Source: Rickettsia endosymbiont of Culicoides impunctatus
Lineage (GTDB): Bacteria > Pseudomonadota > Alphaproteobacteria > Rickettsiales > Rickettsiaceae
Reading direction: 5' to 3'
Length of the DNA: 64,000 nucleotides
Assembly: GCA_020410785.1 (NCBI GenBank)
Contig: CP084573.1
Coordinates: forward strand, 1,054,001-1,118,000
Shown here: piece after piece, positions 34,012-42,889 of the stretch
How the letters are laid out: each line of letters begins with the position of its first letter
Position numbering within the stretch: position 1 is the first letter of the stretch
The notes under the pieces: model-generated
Database searches by the model: none
The model's input: the letters and a program-made list of their open reading frames with translations, nothing else
What the model was told of the DNA's origin: nothing
Made by a program: the position numbers and the translations under genes

Positions 34012-34804
34012 ATGATCAAAGAATATCTTGAGGATAGATTTAAACAAGGTCGGCTTTATAATAGTTGGTTGATTGACGTTGATGATACGGCAAAAGCTTT
34101 AGAAAATTTACTAATATTTATAGAAAGCAGTTTGTTTGCAGATAAAATTCAATTAAAAAATCATCCAGATTATCGGTTATTAGCAAGGGATAATTCTGGT
34201 GCTGCTAATGTCAAAGACATATCTGTTGACCAAATTAGGGATTTACAGCAATTTTTTTATAAAACATCGTCAATATCTAAATATAGAGTAGCTGTTATCT
34301 ATCAAGCCGATCTAATGAATCTTAATGCAGCAAATTCCTGTCTTAAACTTTTAGAAGATACTCCAAAAGATAGTTTTATTTTCTTAATTACCTCAAGAGC
34401 TGCTGGCATAATCAGCACTATAAGATCTAGATGTGCTAAAATTAATATAAAATCACTTAGTGGGAAGTGAGATATATGTTAAATTTATTACATATATTGC
34501 CAATTGTTCAGACCCTAAAGTGAGGCTAAATATTATAGCAGAGTTTACCAGTAAAAACAAAGAATTATGGGGAGATTTTGCTTATAGCATGATATATCTA
34601 GTGAATAGAATTACTAAAAAATCTCTTAATATTAATATTGAATCCAATGAATTAGAGAATAAAATATTTAATCAATTATCCTCTAATTCACCTGATTGTT
34701 TGGTAACAAAATTTGCCAATATTAAGCGAATAATAAATAATACTATAGATTATGATCTAGACCTAAGGGCTAGTACTATAGCATTAATAGAAGAACTAAC
34801 TTAA
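34012..34804 (+). pseudogene. holB: DNA polymerase III delta' subunit, frameshifted
   Basis: The clamp loader subunit is read in two overlapping frames. The first (to 34470) has the AAA+ fold without Walker A: KDISVDQIRDLQQFFYKT, LNAANSCLKLLEDTPKDSFI, and SRAAGIISTIRSRC. The second (34460-34804) carries the C-terminal helical part. They meet in AGTGGGAAGTGAG, where removal of one base fuses SLSG to SEIYVKF. The protein would be about 264 residues. HolB is normally essential, so this may be a sequencing error, a slip site or a tolerated truncation. I chose ATG 34012 over the TTG at 33991. Confidence 0.7.
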
Positions 34805-34824
34805 ATATATCCTTAGTTATTTTT

Positions 34825-35349
34825 GTGACAATATTCTTTTTAATACGACATGGTGAAACAGATTGGTCTTTAAATGAAAAACATCAATTAAAAGGTGAAT
34901 ATAGGGACTTGCCATGTTTAACGTCAAATGGGATTAGACAAGCCAATGAGCTATCTAAAAGTTTGAGATTAGAAAATGCAGAACTAATTCTATCTTCTCC
35001 ATATACTAGGGCGTTGCAAACCGCAGCAATTCTTTCAAAAAACATTAATTTAGACATTACTGTAGAATTTGACTTAAGAGAATGGCAACCAGACTTAAGG
35101 TTAGAAATTAGCAATCAACTACAGCTAAAAAGTGCAATAGATGATTATAAAAGAAATGATGGTATATACCCAGAAGGTATTCTTAAAACGTGGGAATCAA
35201 AAAGTTCTATAAAAGATAGAACAGAAGGTGTTTTAACAAGATATCTAAACTATAAGTATGTAATAATAGTAACTCATGAGCAGGTAATAAAAACATGGGT
35301 AGATGCTTATCAGATACTACATTGTTCTATTAATGAGTTAGAGATATAG
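34825..35349 (+). CDS. histidine phosphatase family protein (phosphoglycerate-mutase-like)
   Basis: A 174-residue protein with the branch-1 histidine phosphatase RHG motif (FFLIRHGETDW), the second arginine in SSPYTRALQTA, a glutamate in DLREWQPD and the second catalytic histidine in VIIVTHEQVIK. The substrate is unknown. The GTG start lies 20 bases after the holB end. Its last codons run into a family A repeat end: the stop TAG is the TATAG of the repeat, so the original C-terminus was probably replaced. Confidence 0.85.
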   Translation: MTIFFLIRHGETDWSLNEKHQLKGEYRDLPCLTSNGIRQANELSKSLRLENAELILSSPYTRALQTAAILSKNINLDITVEFDLREWQPDLRLEISNQLQLKSAIDDYKRNDGIYPEGILKTWESKSSIKDRTEGVLTRYLNYKYVIIVTHEQVIKTWVDAYQILHCSINELEI

Positions 35350-35536
35350 TCAATTCAGGAAAATTTGGGGCTAGGAGGTTGCCTACGATAACTAATTAAT
35401 TATATTTTGAGCTATTTTCCTGCGAGAATAAATATGATTTTTGAAGGAGTGTATCTATTTCAAGAAAATCATGTTTATTTGCAGCTAAAAAGAGCCAGAT
35501 ATAGAATTACTTTAGTTGTTTCCGACAACCTCCTAG
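35346..35536. repeat. family A end joined to a 166-bp family D palindrome
   Basis: TATAGTCAATTCAGG and GGGGCTAGGA (35346-35377) are one end of a family A copy. It is cut off at the start of a family D element (35371-35536) with inverted CTAGGAGGTTG ends and the core TTTGCAGCTAAAAAGAG shared with 3536-3700. The remaining spacer to hscB holds GCTTCCTGTATAAGCCAATT, whose near copy occurs at 56987. Confidence 0.75.
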
Positions 35537-35607
35537 TATATAATAAGCTTCCTGTATAAGCCAATTAGTCACGTGGTTTGACAATTATTAACCCACTAAT
35601 AATGATT

Positions 35608-36108
35608 ATGAACAATTATTTTGAGTTATTAGGCATAGAAAAAAAATATGATATTGACTTGTCTAATCTGGATCGTCAATATTTTTCTATGCAATTAAAA
35701 TATCACCCAGATAGAATTAATTCTAACAGTGAAAAGCAAAAAAATTTAGCTATCTCTATTGACATAAATAAGGCTTATGCAATGCTTAAAGACGATTTAG
35801 CACGAGCTGAGTATCTTCTCTTGTTAAACAATATAGTTTTGGATGACATAACGGTTAGGCAAGGTATTTCAAAGGAACAATTAAATGTTGTGTGGAATGA
35901 ATTAGAGTTTGTTGAAACTACTCAAGAATTAACTAAGTTACAATCTATGCTAAATAACAAGATTCTTGAAAAGCAACAACTTACTAAATCTCTAACTACT
36001 GCATTCCAAAATCAAAATATGCAAGATGCCGTTGATAGTACTATAAGATTTAAATATCTTAAAAACTTAATTAATAATATTCAGCTAAAAATCAAGTCAT
36101 GCAAATAA
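35608..36108 (+). CDS. hscB: Fe-S cluster co-chaperone HscB
   Basis: J-domain protein that brings the scaffold IscU to HscA. The N-terminal J domain holds the HPDR motif (LKYHPDRINSNSEKQKNLAI) and the C-terminal three-helix part binds IscU. I chose ATG 35608 (MNNYFELLGIEKKYD); a TTG at 35578 and ATG 35602 are possible. It overlaps hscA by ten bases. The partner iscU lies 6 kb away on the other strand. Confidence 0.93.
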   Translation: MNNYFELLGIEKKYDIDLSNLDRQYFSMQLKYHPDRINSNSEKQKNLAISIDINKAYAMLKDDLARAEYLLLLNNIVLDDITVRQGISKEQLNVVWNELEFVETTQELTKLQSMLNNKILEKQQLTKSLTTAFQNQNMQDAVDSTIRFKYLKNLINNIQLKIKSCK

Positions 36109-38075
36109 TAGAAATTAGTGAGGCTGGCTCTTCCCAGCATAAAGAAAATGATAAGAACATAGCCGTTGGCATTGATTTCGGTACAACAAACTCATTAATT
36201 GCTTTGTCAAATCAACAAGTGGTACAAATTATCACAAATGATCAAGATTTAGAACTTATCCCATCAGTGATAGCCTTCCATGGTGAAAGCTTTATTGTGG
36301 GTAATCATGATATAATCGATAATCTTCGCTCTATAAAAAGGCTCTTCGGTAAGAAACTATCCGATATACAAAATAACCCGGCACTTTTTTCTTTAGTAAA
36401 AGATTATATTGATCTAAATAGTGAAATATTACGGCTGCAATTTGCTGGAAAATTGATGACTGTTCCGGAAATTGCCGCCCAAATCTTTCTCTATTTAAGG
36501 CAACAAGCTACTGAAAGATTAAACTCAGAAGTCAAAAAAGCGGTAATAACTGTACCGGCACATTTTAACGATGCTGCTAGAGGAGAAGTAATGCTGGCAG
36601 CAAAAATTGCTGGATTTGAGGTATTACGGTTAATTGCAGAACCAACAGCAGCAGCCTATGCGTATGGTTTAAATAAAGAAAGCAGAGGGTGTTATTTAGT
36701 ATATGATTTAGGGGGAGGAACTTTTGATGTATCAATTCTCAATATGCAAACCGGCGTACTTCAGGTTATTGCCACTGGCGGAGATAATATTTTAGGTGGT
36801 GATGATATTGATCACTTAGTGATGAAGTATTTTTGTGATAAATATAAATTAGTAGCATCTAATGAATTAATAAAATTAGCAAAAAAAGTTAAAGAAACAC
36901 TTAGTGTACAAAATAAATGTAGTATTATAGATAATCCGACTAGTATTGCTCCCAATTTACAAACGTCATTGCGAGGAGCTACTTTAGTAGCGACGAAGCA
37001 ATCCATAAAAGTAACCAAAAATGGATTGCTTCACTCTACTACTCCTCGCAATGACACCAGTTTGTTACGGATAAATGCTAATCGGGTTAGCTATATATAT
37101 GAAGAAAAGATGTTGGAGTTAGATATAGAAAATTTTGAGAGGTTAATAGCACCATTAGTAGAACGTACCATAGCTATTACTAAAGATACGCTAGAACAGG
37201 CAAAGAACCCTGATATTTCAGGTATTATCCTGGTTGGTGGTTCAACTCGTATACCGTTAATTAGTAAGAGTTTAAGACAAACATTTAATACTATTATTTT
37301 TTCAGATATTAACCCAGATAAGGCGGTAGTATGGGGTGCGGCTCTGCAAGCAGAGAACCTAACTTCTGCAAATATTAATTCCTTATTAATCGATGTAGTG
37401 CCTTTGTCACTTGGTATTGAACTAAATGGAGGAATTACTGAAAAAATTATTCTGCGTAATAGCCCTATACCGATATCGGTTACTAAGGAGTTTACCAATT
37501 ATGTGGATAACCAAACTTCTATGAAGCTACATGTGGTACAGGGGGAGAGAGAAATGGTAGAGGATTGTCGGTCACTTGCAAAATTTGAACTAAAATTGCC
37601 ACTAATGAAAGCAGGGGGAGTTAGGATAGAAGTAACATTTTCTATTGATGCAGATGGCATTTTGTCAGTGTCAGCTCTAGAAAAAAATAGTAATATATCG
37701 CATAACATTGAAATAAAACCAAGTTATGGTTTAAATGAAAGTGAGATTACCGAGATTTTAGAAAATGCTTATCAAAATGCGGCTAGTGATCATAATAAGA
37801 AATTGTTACAAGAAACAATTATTAACACAAAATCTTTGCTTTATAATATAGAAAATGCTATTAGGGAGATGCCAAATATTCTTGCAAAAAATGAAATGGA
37901 AAAAATTGATATGGCAATTAAAACTCTAAAAGAAGCAATAGACTCAAATGATCGTGATTACATTATAGAATGTAGCAAAAATTTTGAGAGTATAACAGAG
38001 CATTTTCTTGCCGAAAGATTAAATAGCACGGTGGAAGGCTTACTTAAAGGTAAGCATATTAATGAAATAAACTAA
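36099..38075 (+). CDS. hscA: Fe-S cluster chaperone HscA with an in-frame repeat insertion
   Basis: Hsp70-type ATPase dedicated to Fe-S transfer from IscU. Signatures: GIDFGTTNSLIALSN, VPAHFNDAARGEV, YDLGGGTFDVSILN, VGGSTRIPLISKSL, and the substrate-binding domain with IELNGGITEKIILRN. The 658 residues exceed the usual 595-620. The excess is residues about 277-334, coded by a palindromic repeat (36927-37099) and reading TSLRGATLVATKQSIKVT and so on, in the nucleotide-binding domain between SVQNKCSI and MLELDIENFERLI. The insertion falls in a surface loop of subdomain IIB in Hsp70s, which explains how function could survive. Confidence 0.95.
   Translation: MQIIEISEAGSSQHKENDKNIAVGIDFGTTNSLIALSNQQVVQIITNDQDLELIPSVIAFHGESFIVGNHDIIDNLRSIKRLFGKKLSDIQNNPALFSLVKDYIDLNSEILRLQFAGKLMTVPEIAAQIFLYLRQQATERLNSEVKKAVITVPAHFNDAARGEVMLAAKIAGFEVLRLIAEPTAAAYAYGLNKESRGCYLVYDLGGGTFDVSILNMQTGVLQVIATGGDNILGGDDIDHLVMKYFCDKYKLVASNELIKLAKKVKETLSVQNKCSIIDNPTSIAPNLQTSLRGATLVATKQSIKVTKNGLLHSTTPRNDTSLLRINANRVSYIYEEKMLELDIENFERLIAPLVERTIAITKDTLEQAKNPDISGIILVGGSTRIPLISKSLRQTFNTIIFSDINPDKAVVWGAALQAENLTSANINSLLIDVVPLSLGIELNGGITEKIILRNSPIPISVTKEFTNYVDNQTSMKLHVVQGEREMVEDCRSLAKFELKLPLMKAGGVRIEVTFSIDADGILSVSALEKNSNISHNIEIKPSYGLNESEITEILENAYQNAASDHNKKLLQETIINTKSLLYNIENAIREMPNILAKNEMEKIDMAIKTLKEAIDSNDRDYIIECSKNFESITEHFLAERLNSTVEGLLKGKHINEIN
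36927..37099. repeat. 173-bp composite palindrome inside hscA (family B within TAACCCG arms)
   Basis: The inner part is a family B unit (CGTCATTGCGAGGAGC ... CTCCTCGCAATGACA). The outer arms are TATAGATAATCCGACTAGTA and TGCTAATCGGGTTAGCTATA, inverted. All of it is translated in frame. Confidence 0.85.
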
Positions 38076-38101
38076 AGTAAATTGAAGATGGATGATAACT
38101 A

Positions 38102-38434
38102 ATGCCTAAAGTAATTTTTGTTGTAGATAAAGATGGGACAGAGAAAATAGTGGACGCCCCTATAGGATTGTCTATTTTGGAAATTGCTCATCAAAACGAT
38201 ATTGATCTTGAAGGTGCATGCGAAGGTTCTCTAGCATGTGCCACTTGCCATGTTATTTTAGATGAGGAATTTTATCACAAATTAAAAAATCCTTCCGAGG
38301 CAGAAGAAGATATGCTTGACTTAGCATTTGGTCTTACTCATACTTCAAGACTTGGTTGTCAGATTATTGTTACTGAAGATCTTGACGGTATAAGGGTTCG
38401 CTTACCATCTGCTACCCGTAATATTAATTTATAA
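38102..38434 (+). CDS. fdx: 2Fe-2S ferredoxin, Isc type
   Basis: Electron carrier for Fe-S cluster assembly. 110 residues with the adrenodoxin-type cluster ligands [14 protein letters not shown] (three cysteines) and the fourth in [10 protein letters not shown]. Follows hscA by 26 bases in the hscB-hscA-fdx unit. Confidence 0.96.
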   Translation: MPKVIFVVDKDGTEKIVDAPIGLSILEIAHQNDIDLEGACEGSLACATCHVILDEEFYHKLKNPSEAEEDMLDLAFGLTHTSRLGCQIIVTEDLDGIRVRLPSATRNINL

Positions 38435-38448
38435 TTGAGTATAATAAA

Positions 38449-39546
38449 GTGATACGTAAAATTTTACTTTTTATTTGTTTAACTTACACCATAATATGGT
38501 TTGCCATTGCTTATACTATCAAAAGTAATGTGGTAAGTACTATACATAACTCAGAGACCGACAATATTAAGATATCTTATAGCCAAATCAAATTTTCTGG
38601 TTTTCCTTCTCGTTTACAGATTAGTTTAGTCGAGCCAAAAATAAAATTTATCGATCATGTTGATTTCAAAGAAATATCTGCTGAAAAAATGACATTTTTA
38701 TTCGATTTTAGTTTTAAAAAAGCTAACTTGATTTTAGGACAAACAATAAAACAACAAGAAAATTTTGGTGGTAAGTTAATTGAATATAGTGTTCAGTCGA
38801 AGGAAGATATTGCCGCACTAGTTAAATTTAATAAACCTATATATAGATTGTCTAGTGGAGATAATCTAAAATCTATCGTGAAGCTTTTGCAAGTTAACAA
38901 TAAATTATTATCAATTATTCAGGAAGATAAGGAAATTTTTAATATTAGTGACTTGACTTTCTTAATCAATAAAGCAAAATCTGAGGATGGCGAAGATATA
39001 GCTTTACAATTACGTTTGTCATATGCTGCAGAGGAAAATTTTTTGAATTTCAAAACAGCTCAGCTTGATTTAGCCACTCTAATAAATATTGCTACTGATC
39101 AAGGTAAAGATATCAATTATATCAAAAATTTAAATATTGACCGATTAGTTTTCTCTTGTGATGATAATTCCCAAATAGCTTTGATAGGGTTCTTACAATT
39201 TTTTGAGAATAATTTACCAAAAGGTAAATTATTTTTTGAATTAACTAATCATCATGATATCATCGATAAGTTGATACCTAATAATTTGCTATTACCTAAA
39301 AAAATGATCAAGGCTATAATTGAGAAAGTTGCTAATTCTTCTGTATCTGAAGTGGTTAAGACAGATGATAGTGAAGTAGCGAATTATGAAAAGGTAAAAT
39401 TTGATATTGAGTTTTCTGATAATGGCATACATATAGGTTCAATTAATCTGCTTGAGTTTAAACTAGAAGATAGTAAGGTAGATACTGAGGAACCTTTAAA
39501 AAATGATAAGGCTGATGTTCAGCAAGAAGAAATACCAGAAAATTAA
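38449..39546 (+). CDS. membrane-anchored protein of unknown function, DUF2125-like
   Basis: A 365-residue protein from GTG 38449, 14 bases after fdx. One N-terminal membrane helix ([20 protein letters not shown]) leads to an extracytoplasmic beta-rich region with [19 protein letters not shown], the GFP-R pattern seen in DUF2125 proteins. The C-terminus is acidic and runs up to an IS256 transposase remnant, so it may have been changed by that insertion ([11 protein letters not shown]). Role unknown. Confidence 0.65.
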   Translation: MIRKILLFICLTYTIIWFAIAYTIKSNVVSTIHNSETDNIKISYSQIKFSGFPSRLQISLVEPKIKFIDHVDFKEISAEKMTFLFDFSFKKANLILGQTIKQQENFGGKLIEYSVQSKEDIAALVKFNKPIYRLSSGDNLKSIVKLLQVNNKLLSIIQEDKEIFNISDLTFLINKAKSEDGEDIALQLRLSYAAEENFLNFKTAQLDLATLINIATDQGKDINYIKNLNIDRLVFSCDDNSQIALIGFLQFFENNLPKGKLFFELTNHHDIIDKLIPNNLLLPKKMIKAIIEKVANSSVSEVVKTDDSEVANYEKVKFDIEFSDNGIHIGSINLLEFKLEDSKVDTEEPLKNDKADVQQEEIPEN

Positions 39547-39712
39547 GGGGGTATTTCCAGATGATAAATCAATTCAGAAAATAATATTTTTAGCTCTGCA
39601 AAATGCAGCTAAAAAATGGATCATGCCCATAAAAGATTGGTCATTAGCTTTGAATCAATTTGAAATACTTTGTGGTGATTTTAAATATGATTTATTGGAG
39701 TGTAAAAAATAG
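39547..39712 (+). pseudogene. IS256-family transposase remnant (C-terminal 55 residues)
   Basis: The frame [18 protein letters not shown] then [19 protein letters not shown] and FEILCGD matches the conserved C-terminal end of Mutator-type IS256 transposases (the AAKKW.MPI.DW.AALN pattern). There is no upstream part. The previous gene's stop lies at its edge, suggesting a deletion fusion. Confidence 0.75.
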
Positions 39713-39834
39713 AACTTACACAAAATAAATGATTGACTCATTTCTAACTATTTTCTTGAATTGCTTTGTCGGCTTACGGCTTCTCTCAATGACAGCACAA
39801 TGCTAATCGAGTTAGTATAGACTTGTAAACAAGA

Positions 39835-39963
39835 ATTGTTCATATTGAAGCAGGTCTTCGCAGTGGTAACGTACATTCACCATACCCTGAAGAAATGTAC
39901 TGCATTCTTACCGGTCAATTAACAAATTACTATTTTGTACCTACTCAAGTTGCAGCATTTTAA
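39835..39963 (+). pseudogene. wecB: UDP-N-acetylglucosamine 2-epimerase fragment
   Basis: The 42-codon stretch [20 protein letters not shown] then [21 protein letters not shown] ends in TAA and matches the HVEAGLR...PEE.NR..T..L...F.PT core of WecB-type epimerases. Neither end of the gene is present. The rest of the 39713-40019 gap contains a half family B repeat (39755-39795) and a TATAGCTAACCCGATTAA unit. Confidence 0.75.
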
Positions 39964-40019
39964 TTAGCCTTATGCAGGAGGTCTATTGTATAGCTAACCC
40001 GATTAATAATAGGACACTA

Positions 40020-40355
40020 TTACCAAGCATTCTCAATAATAATGGGCATACTGTAAGGTTTAATAATTATTAGATCAAATCTAACCTGATAATTTTGGTA
40101 TTTAGGGTTAGAGCTTAAAAACATACTGGTAGCTCTTTTTATTCTCATCTGTTGATGAGTTGATAATATTCTATCATCCACGTCAGAACATCTTGCTTTT
40201 ACTTCTATAAAAACAAGTTGTTTACCACGCAGGGCAATAATATCAATCTCGCCAACATAATATCTTTTACGATGATAGAGAATTTGATAAAATTTAATTT
40301 TGTAAATAATAATAGCTATATACTCAGCTATTAAACCAAGGGTAATCTTTCTCAT
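40020..40355 (-). CDS. UPF0102 family protein YraN, endonuclease-like
   Basis: A 111-residue protein with the restriction-endonuclease-fold signature GEIDIIALRGKQLVFIEVKA (D-x-E/K type catalytic residues) and the C-terminal RFDLIIIKP. Family function is unknown, possibly Holliday-junction or DNA processing. The start overlaps the stop of the gabD pseudogene by four bases. Confidence 0.85.
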   Translation of the reverse strand: MRKITLGLIAEYIAIIIYKIKFYQILYHRKRYYVGEIDIIALRGKQLVFIEVKARCSDVDDRILSTHQQMRIKRATSMFLSSNPKYQNYQVRFDLIIIKPYSMPIIIENAW

Positions 40356-41809
40356 AATAAAGTTAATTGACTTGAATCTGCATAATTATGCAAGTTTACA
40401 AATTTACTATTTAAATACTCAAATATTCCCTCATCTGAACCTTCTACTCCAAACCCTGAATTTTTTCGCCCAGCAAATGCTGCCTTGGCATTAGCAGGTA
40501 GCGAATCATTAATTGATACCATACCAAAATCAAGTTTTGTTGCCATTATTTGAGCTATAGCTATATTATTGCAATATATATAAGCTTGCAAGCCATATTC
40601 CGTATTATTAGCTCTATTTATAACTTCTTGTATACTGCCAAATTTATAACATGCAAGAACGGGACCAAATATCTCTGTGCTAAAAATCTCCATATTATCC
40701 TGACAATTACTAATAATTGTTGGCTCAAAAAAATTACCATGAGCTTTACCTCCGCATAAGATTTCTCCGCCTTTATTTTTAGCATCTTCAATCAATTTTA
40801 AAATCTTATCTATAGCTGCTTTATTAATCAACGGCCCTATAACTGACTCAGAATCAAAACCATCCCCTACTTTAAGATTAGCAAATTTTGCAGTAAGAAT
40901 TTGTAAAAATTCATCATAAATTGCTTCTTCAATGAATATTCTGTTGGGCGAAGTGCAAGATTGTCCACTATTCCTTATCTTTCCTAATATAAGCTCACTG
41001 GCAGTCTTATCTAAATCAACATCACTTAATATAATAAATGGAGCATTACCACCAAGTTCTAGAGATAAACGCTTAATAGTAGCACTAGAATTCTGATATA
41101 ATATCTTTCCTACCCTCGTAGAACCAGTAAATGATAATTTACGAATTCTAAAATCATTACAAAATATTTGTCCAATATTATTGGCATCACCGGTGATAAT
41201 ATTTAGTACTCCAGCCGGTATCCCAGCATCATTTGCCAATTTAGCCAAAACCAATGCAGAAAAAGGCGTGAATTCCGACGGTTTAAGTATAACGCTACAA
41301 CCAGCAGCTAATGCCGGAGCAACCTTTCTTGTTACCATAGCATTTGGAAAATTCCATGGAGTAATTGAACAAACCGTACCAACTGGCTCAAATTCGGTGA
41401 TAATCTTGTGATTTATTGATTTTCCAGGCTTTATTTTACCTTGAATGTTATGAATGTTACTAGCAAACTAATCAATAAAAGACGCCCCATATAATATCTC
41501 ACGCTTTGCATCTTCTAATATTTTCCCCTGTTCTAAGGTAATTATATAGGCTAGTTGATCAATATTCTCTAATATTAAAGAATGCCATTTTCTTAATATA
41601 GTTATTCTTTGTTCAAAAGAAGTTTGTGACCAAATTTTAAAAGCTCTAACAGAACTGTCAATAGCACTAATAATTAAATCATTAGGTAAATTTGGTATCG
41701 ACCCAACCACTTTATCATTGGCAGGATTATAAACTGATAACTGCTCTTGGCAATCTAGCCAATTTCCATCTATATAGTTTTTTTTATTAACAAAATCTAG
41801 TAATTGCAT
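40352..41809 (-). pseudogene. gabD: succinate-semialdehyde dehydrogenase with an internal stop
   Basis: An aldehyde dehydrogenase of 486 codons from ATG 41809 (MQLLDFVNKKNYIDGNWLDC). The frame is continuous except for one TAG at 41468-41470, in ASFID-stop-FASNIHNIQGKIKPG, where relatives have tryptophan (TGG to TAG). The nucleotide-binding GSTRVGKILY, the LELGGNAPFI loop and the catalytic cysteine in GQSCTSPNRIF are preserved. The product would be truncated at residue 113, so the enzyme is lost unless the stop is read through. The gene starts two bases before the iscA stop. Confidence 0.85.
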
Positions 41810-41810
41810 A

Positions 41811-42143
41811 TTAAACATTAAACGATTTCCCACATCCACAACTACCTTTTTCATTTGGATTGTTAAAAGTAAAGCCAGATTTAAACTTACCTTCTACATA
41901 ATCCATTTCACTTGCTAGAAGATACATTAGAGCTTTTGGGTCAATTAATATTCGTACACCTTTATCTTCTATCACCTCATCAAACTTATTTTTGATATCA
42001 GCATATTCTACATAATAAGATAGACCGGAACAACCACCAGATTTCACACCAATCCTAATACCAAAAGATGGTTTATCACGCCTGTCTATCAATCTCTTTA
42101 TTTGTTGAGCTGCTGCCTCAGTCAATGACATAACATTTTTCAT
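41811..42143 (-). CDS. iscA: Fe-S assembly protein IscA/ErpA (HesB family)
   Basis: A-type carrier. 110 residues with three conserved cysteines, one in KSGGCSGLSYY and two in GSCGCGKSFNV. It follows iscU by 8 bases in the isc cluster and precedes the gabD pseudogene. Confidence 0.94.
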   Translation of the reverse strand: MKNVMSLTEAAAQQIKRLIDRRDKPSFGIRIGVKSGGCSGLSYYVEYADIKNKFDEVIEDKGVRILIDPKALMYLLASEMDYVEGKFKSGFTFNNPNEKGSCGCGKSFNV

Positions 42144-42151
42144 AATAATTA

Positions 42152-42532
42152 CTATGAGTTTTTAGTTTTATAATCAAGTATTGCCGCTTTTATGGCATCT
42201 TCTGCCAATAAAGAACAATGGAGTTTTACTGGTGGCAAAGATAATTCCTTGGCTATCTCTGTATTTTTTATACTACCAGCCTCGTCAAGAGATTTACCCT
42301 TAACCCATTCCGTTACTAAAGAACTTGAAGCAATAGCAGAACCACAACCAAATGTTTTAAATTTTGCATCTGTAATAATTCCCTCTGCACTAACTTTAAT
42401 TTGTAGCTTCATTACATCACCGCAGGCAGGGGCTCCCACAAGACCTGTCCCAACATATGCATCATTTTTGTCTAATGATCCAACGTTACGCGGATTTTCG
42501 TAATGATCCAGTACTTTTAAACTATAACCCAT
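42152..42532 (-). CDS. iscU: Fe-S cluster scaffold IscU
   Basis: The scaffold on which the cluster is built. 126 residues with ligands in GAPACGDVMKL (Cys and the invariant Asp), FGCGSAIASSS and KLHCSLLAEDA, and the HscA recognition loop LPPVK. Its desulfurase partner iscS is 3.7 kb further upstream, separated by accessory genes. Confidence 0.97.
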   Translation of the reverse strand: MGYSLKVLDHYENPRNVGSLDKNDAYVGTGLVGAPACGDVMKLQIKVSAEGIITDAKFKTFGCGSAIASSSLVTEWVKGKSLDEAGSIKNTEIAKELSLPPVKLHCSLLAEDAIKAAILDYKTKNS

Positions 42533-42567
42533 GTTATTCCTATATTAATAATTATTCTACCTTAATA

Positions 42568-42708
42568 CGTCTATACTCCTCTGCTTTGAAGGATTGTTTT
42601 TTTGAAAATATCAGGGATTCGCATACTAACATACGCTACCGTAGTCTAGGAGGCTGCCTCCTAGCCCATTATTTTCAAATCCAATTTTCCAAATCATTTG
42701 AGTATATA
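42568..42708. repeat. palindrome, family C
   Basis: ATACTCCTCTGCTTTGAAGG and CCAAATCATTTGAGTATAT are the outer arms; the centre holds CTAGGAGGCTGCCTCCTAG. It lies directly upstream of iscU. Confidence 0.75.
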
Positions 42709-42889
42709 TCTATAAATATAACAGATTTTTTTGACCCACTAATAGTTGTTTGCATTATTTTTGCAATATTGCTTATTTTTTTCATACCCTACAATTTTTT
42801 TTATTATTATGAAAATAACAAAAATTTTAAGGTATTATGCTATACATAGGCATTATTACTAAAGTAATGCCTTGCTAATAAGCACCAAT

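Noticed and set aside
39503..39712. A separate 69-residue gene after the DUF2125-like gene
   Set aside because: Its first 15 codons overlap the preceding gene out of frame; the rest is the IS256 transposase end.
42457..42849. Plus-strand open frame between iscU and Rpn
   Set aside because: It spans a family C palindrome and low-complexity AT sequence, with no motif and no ribosome site.
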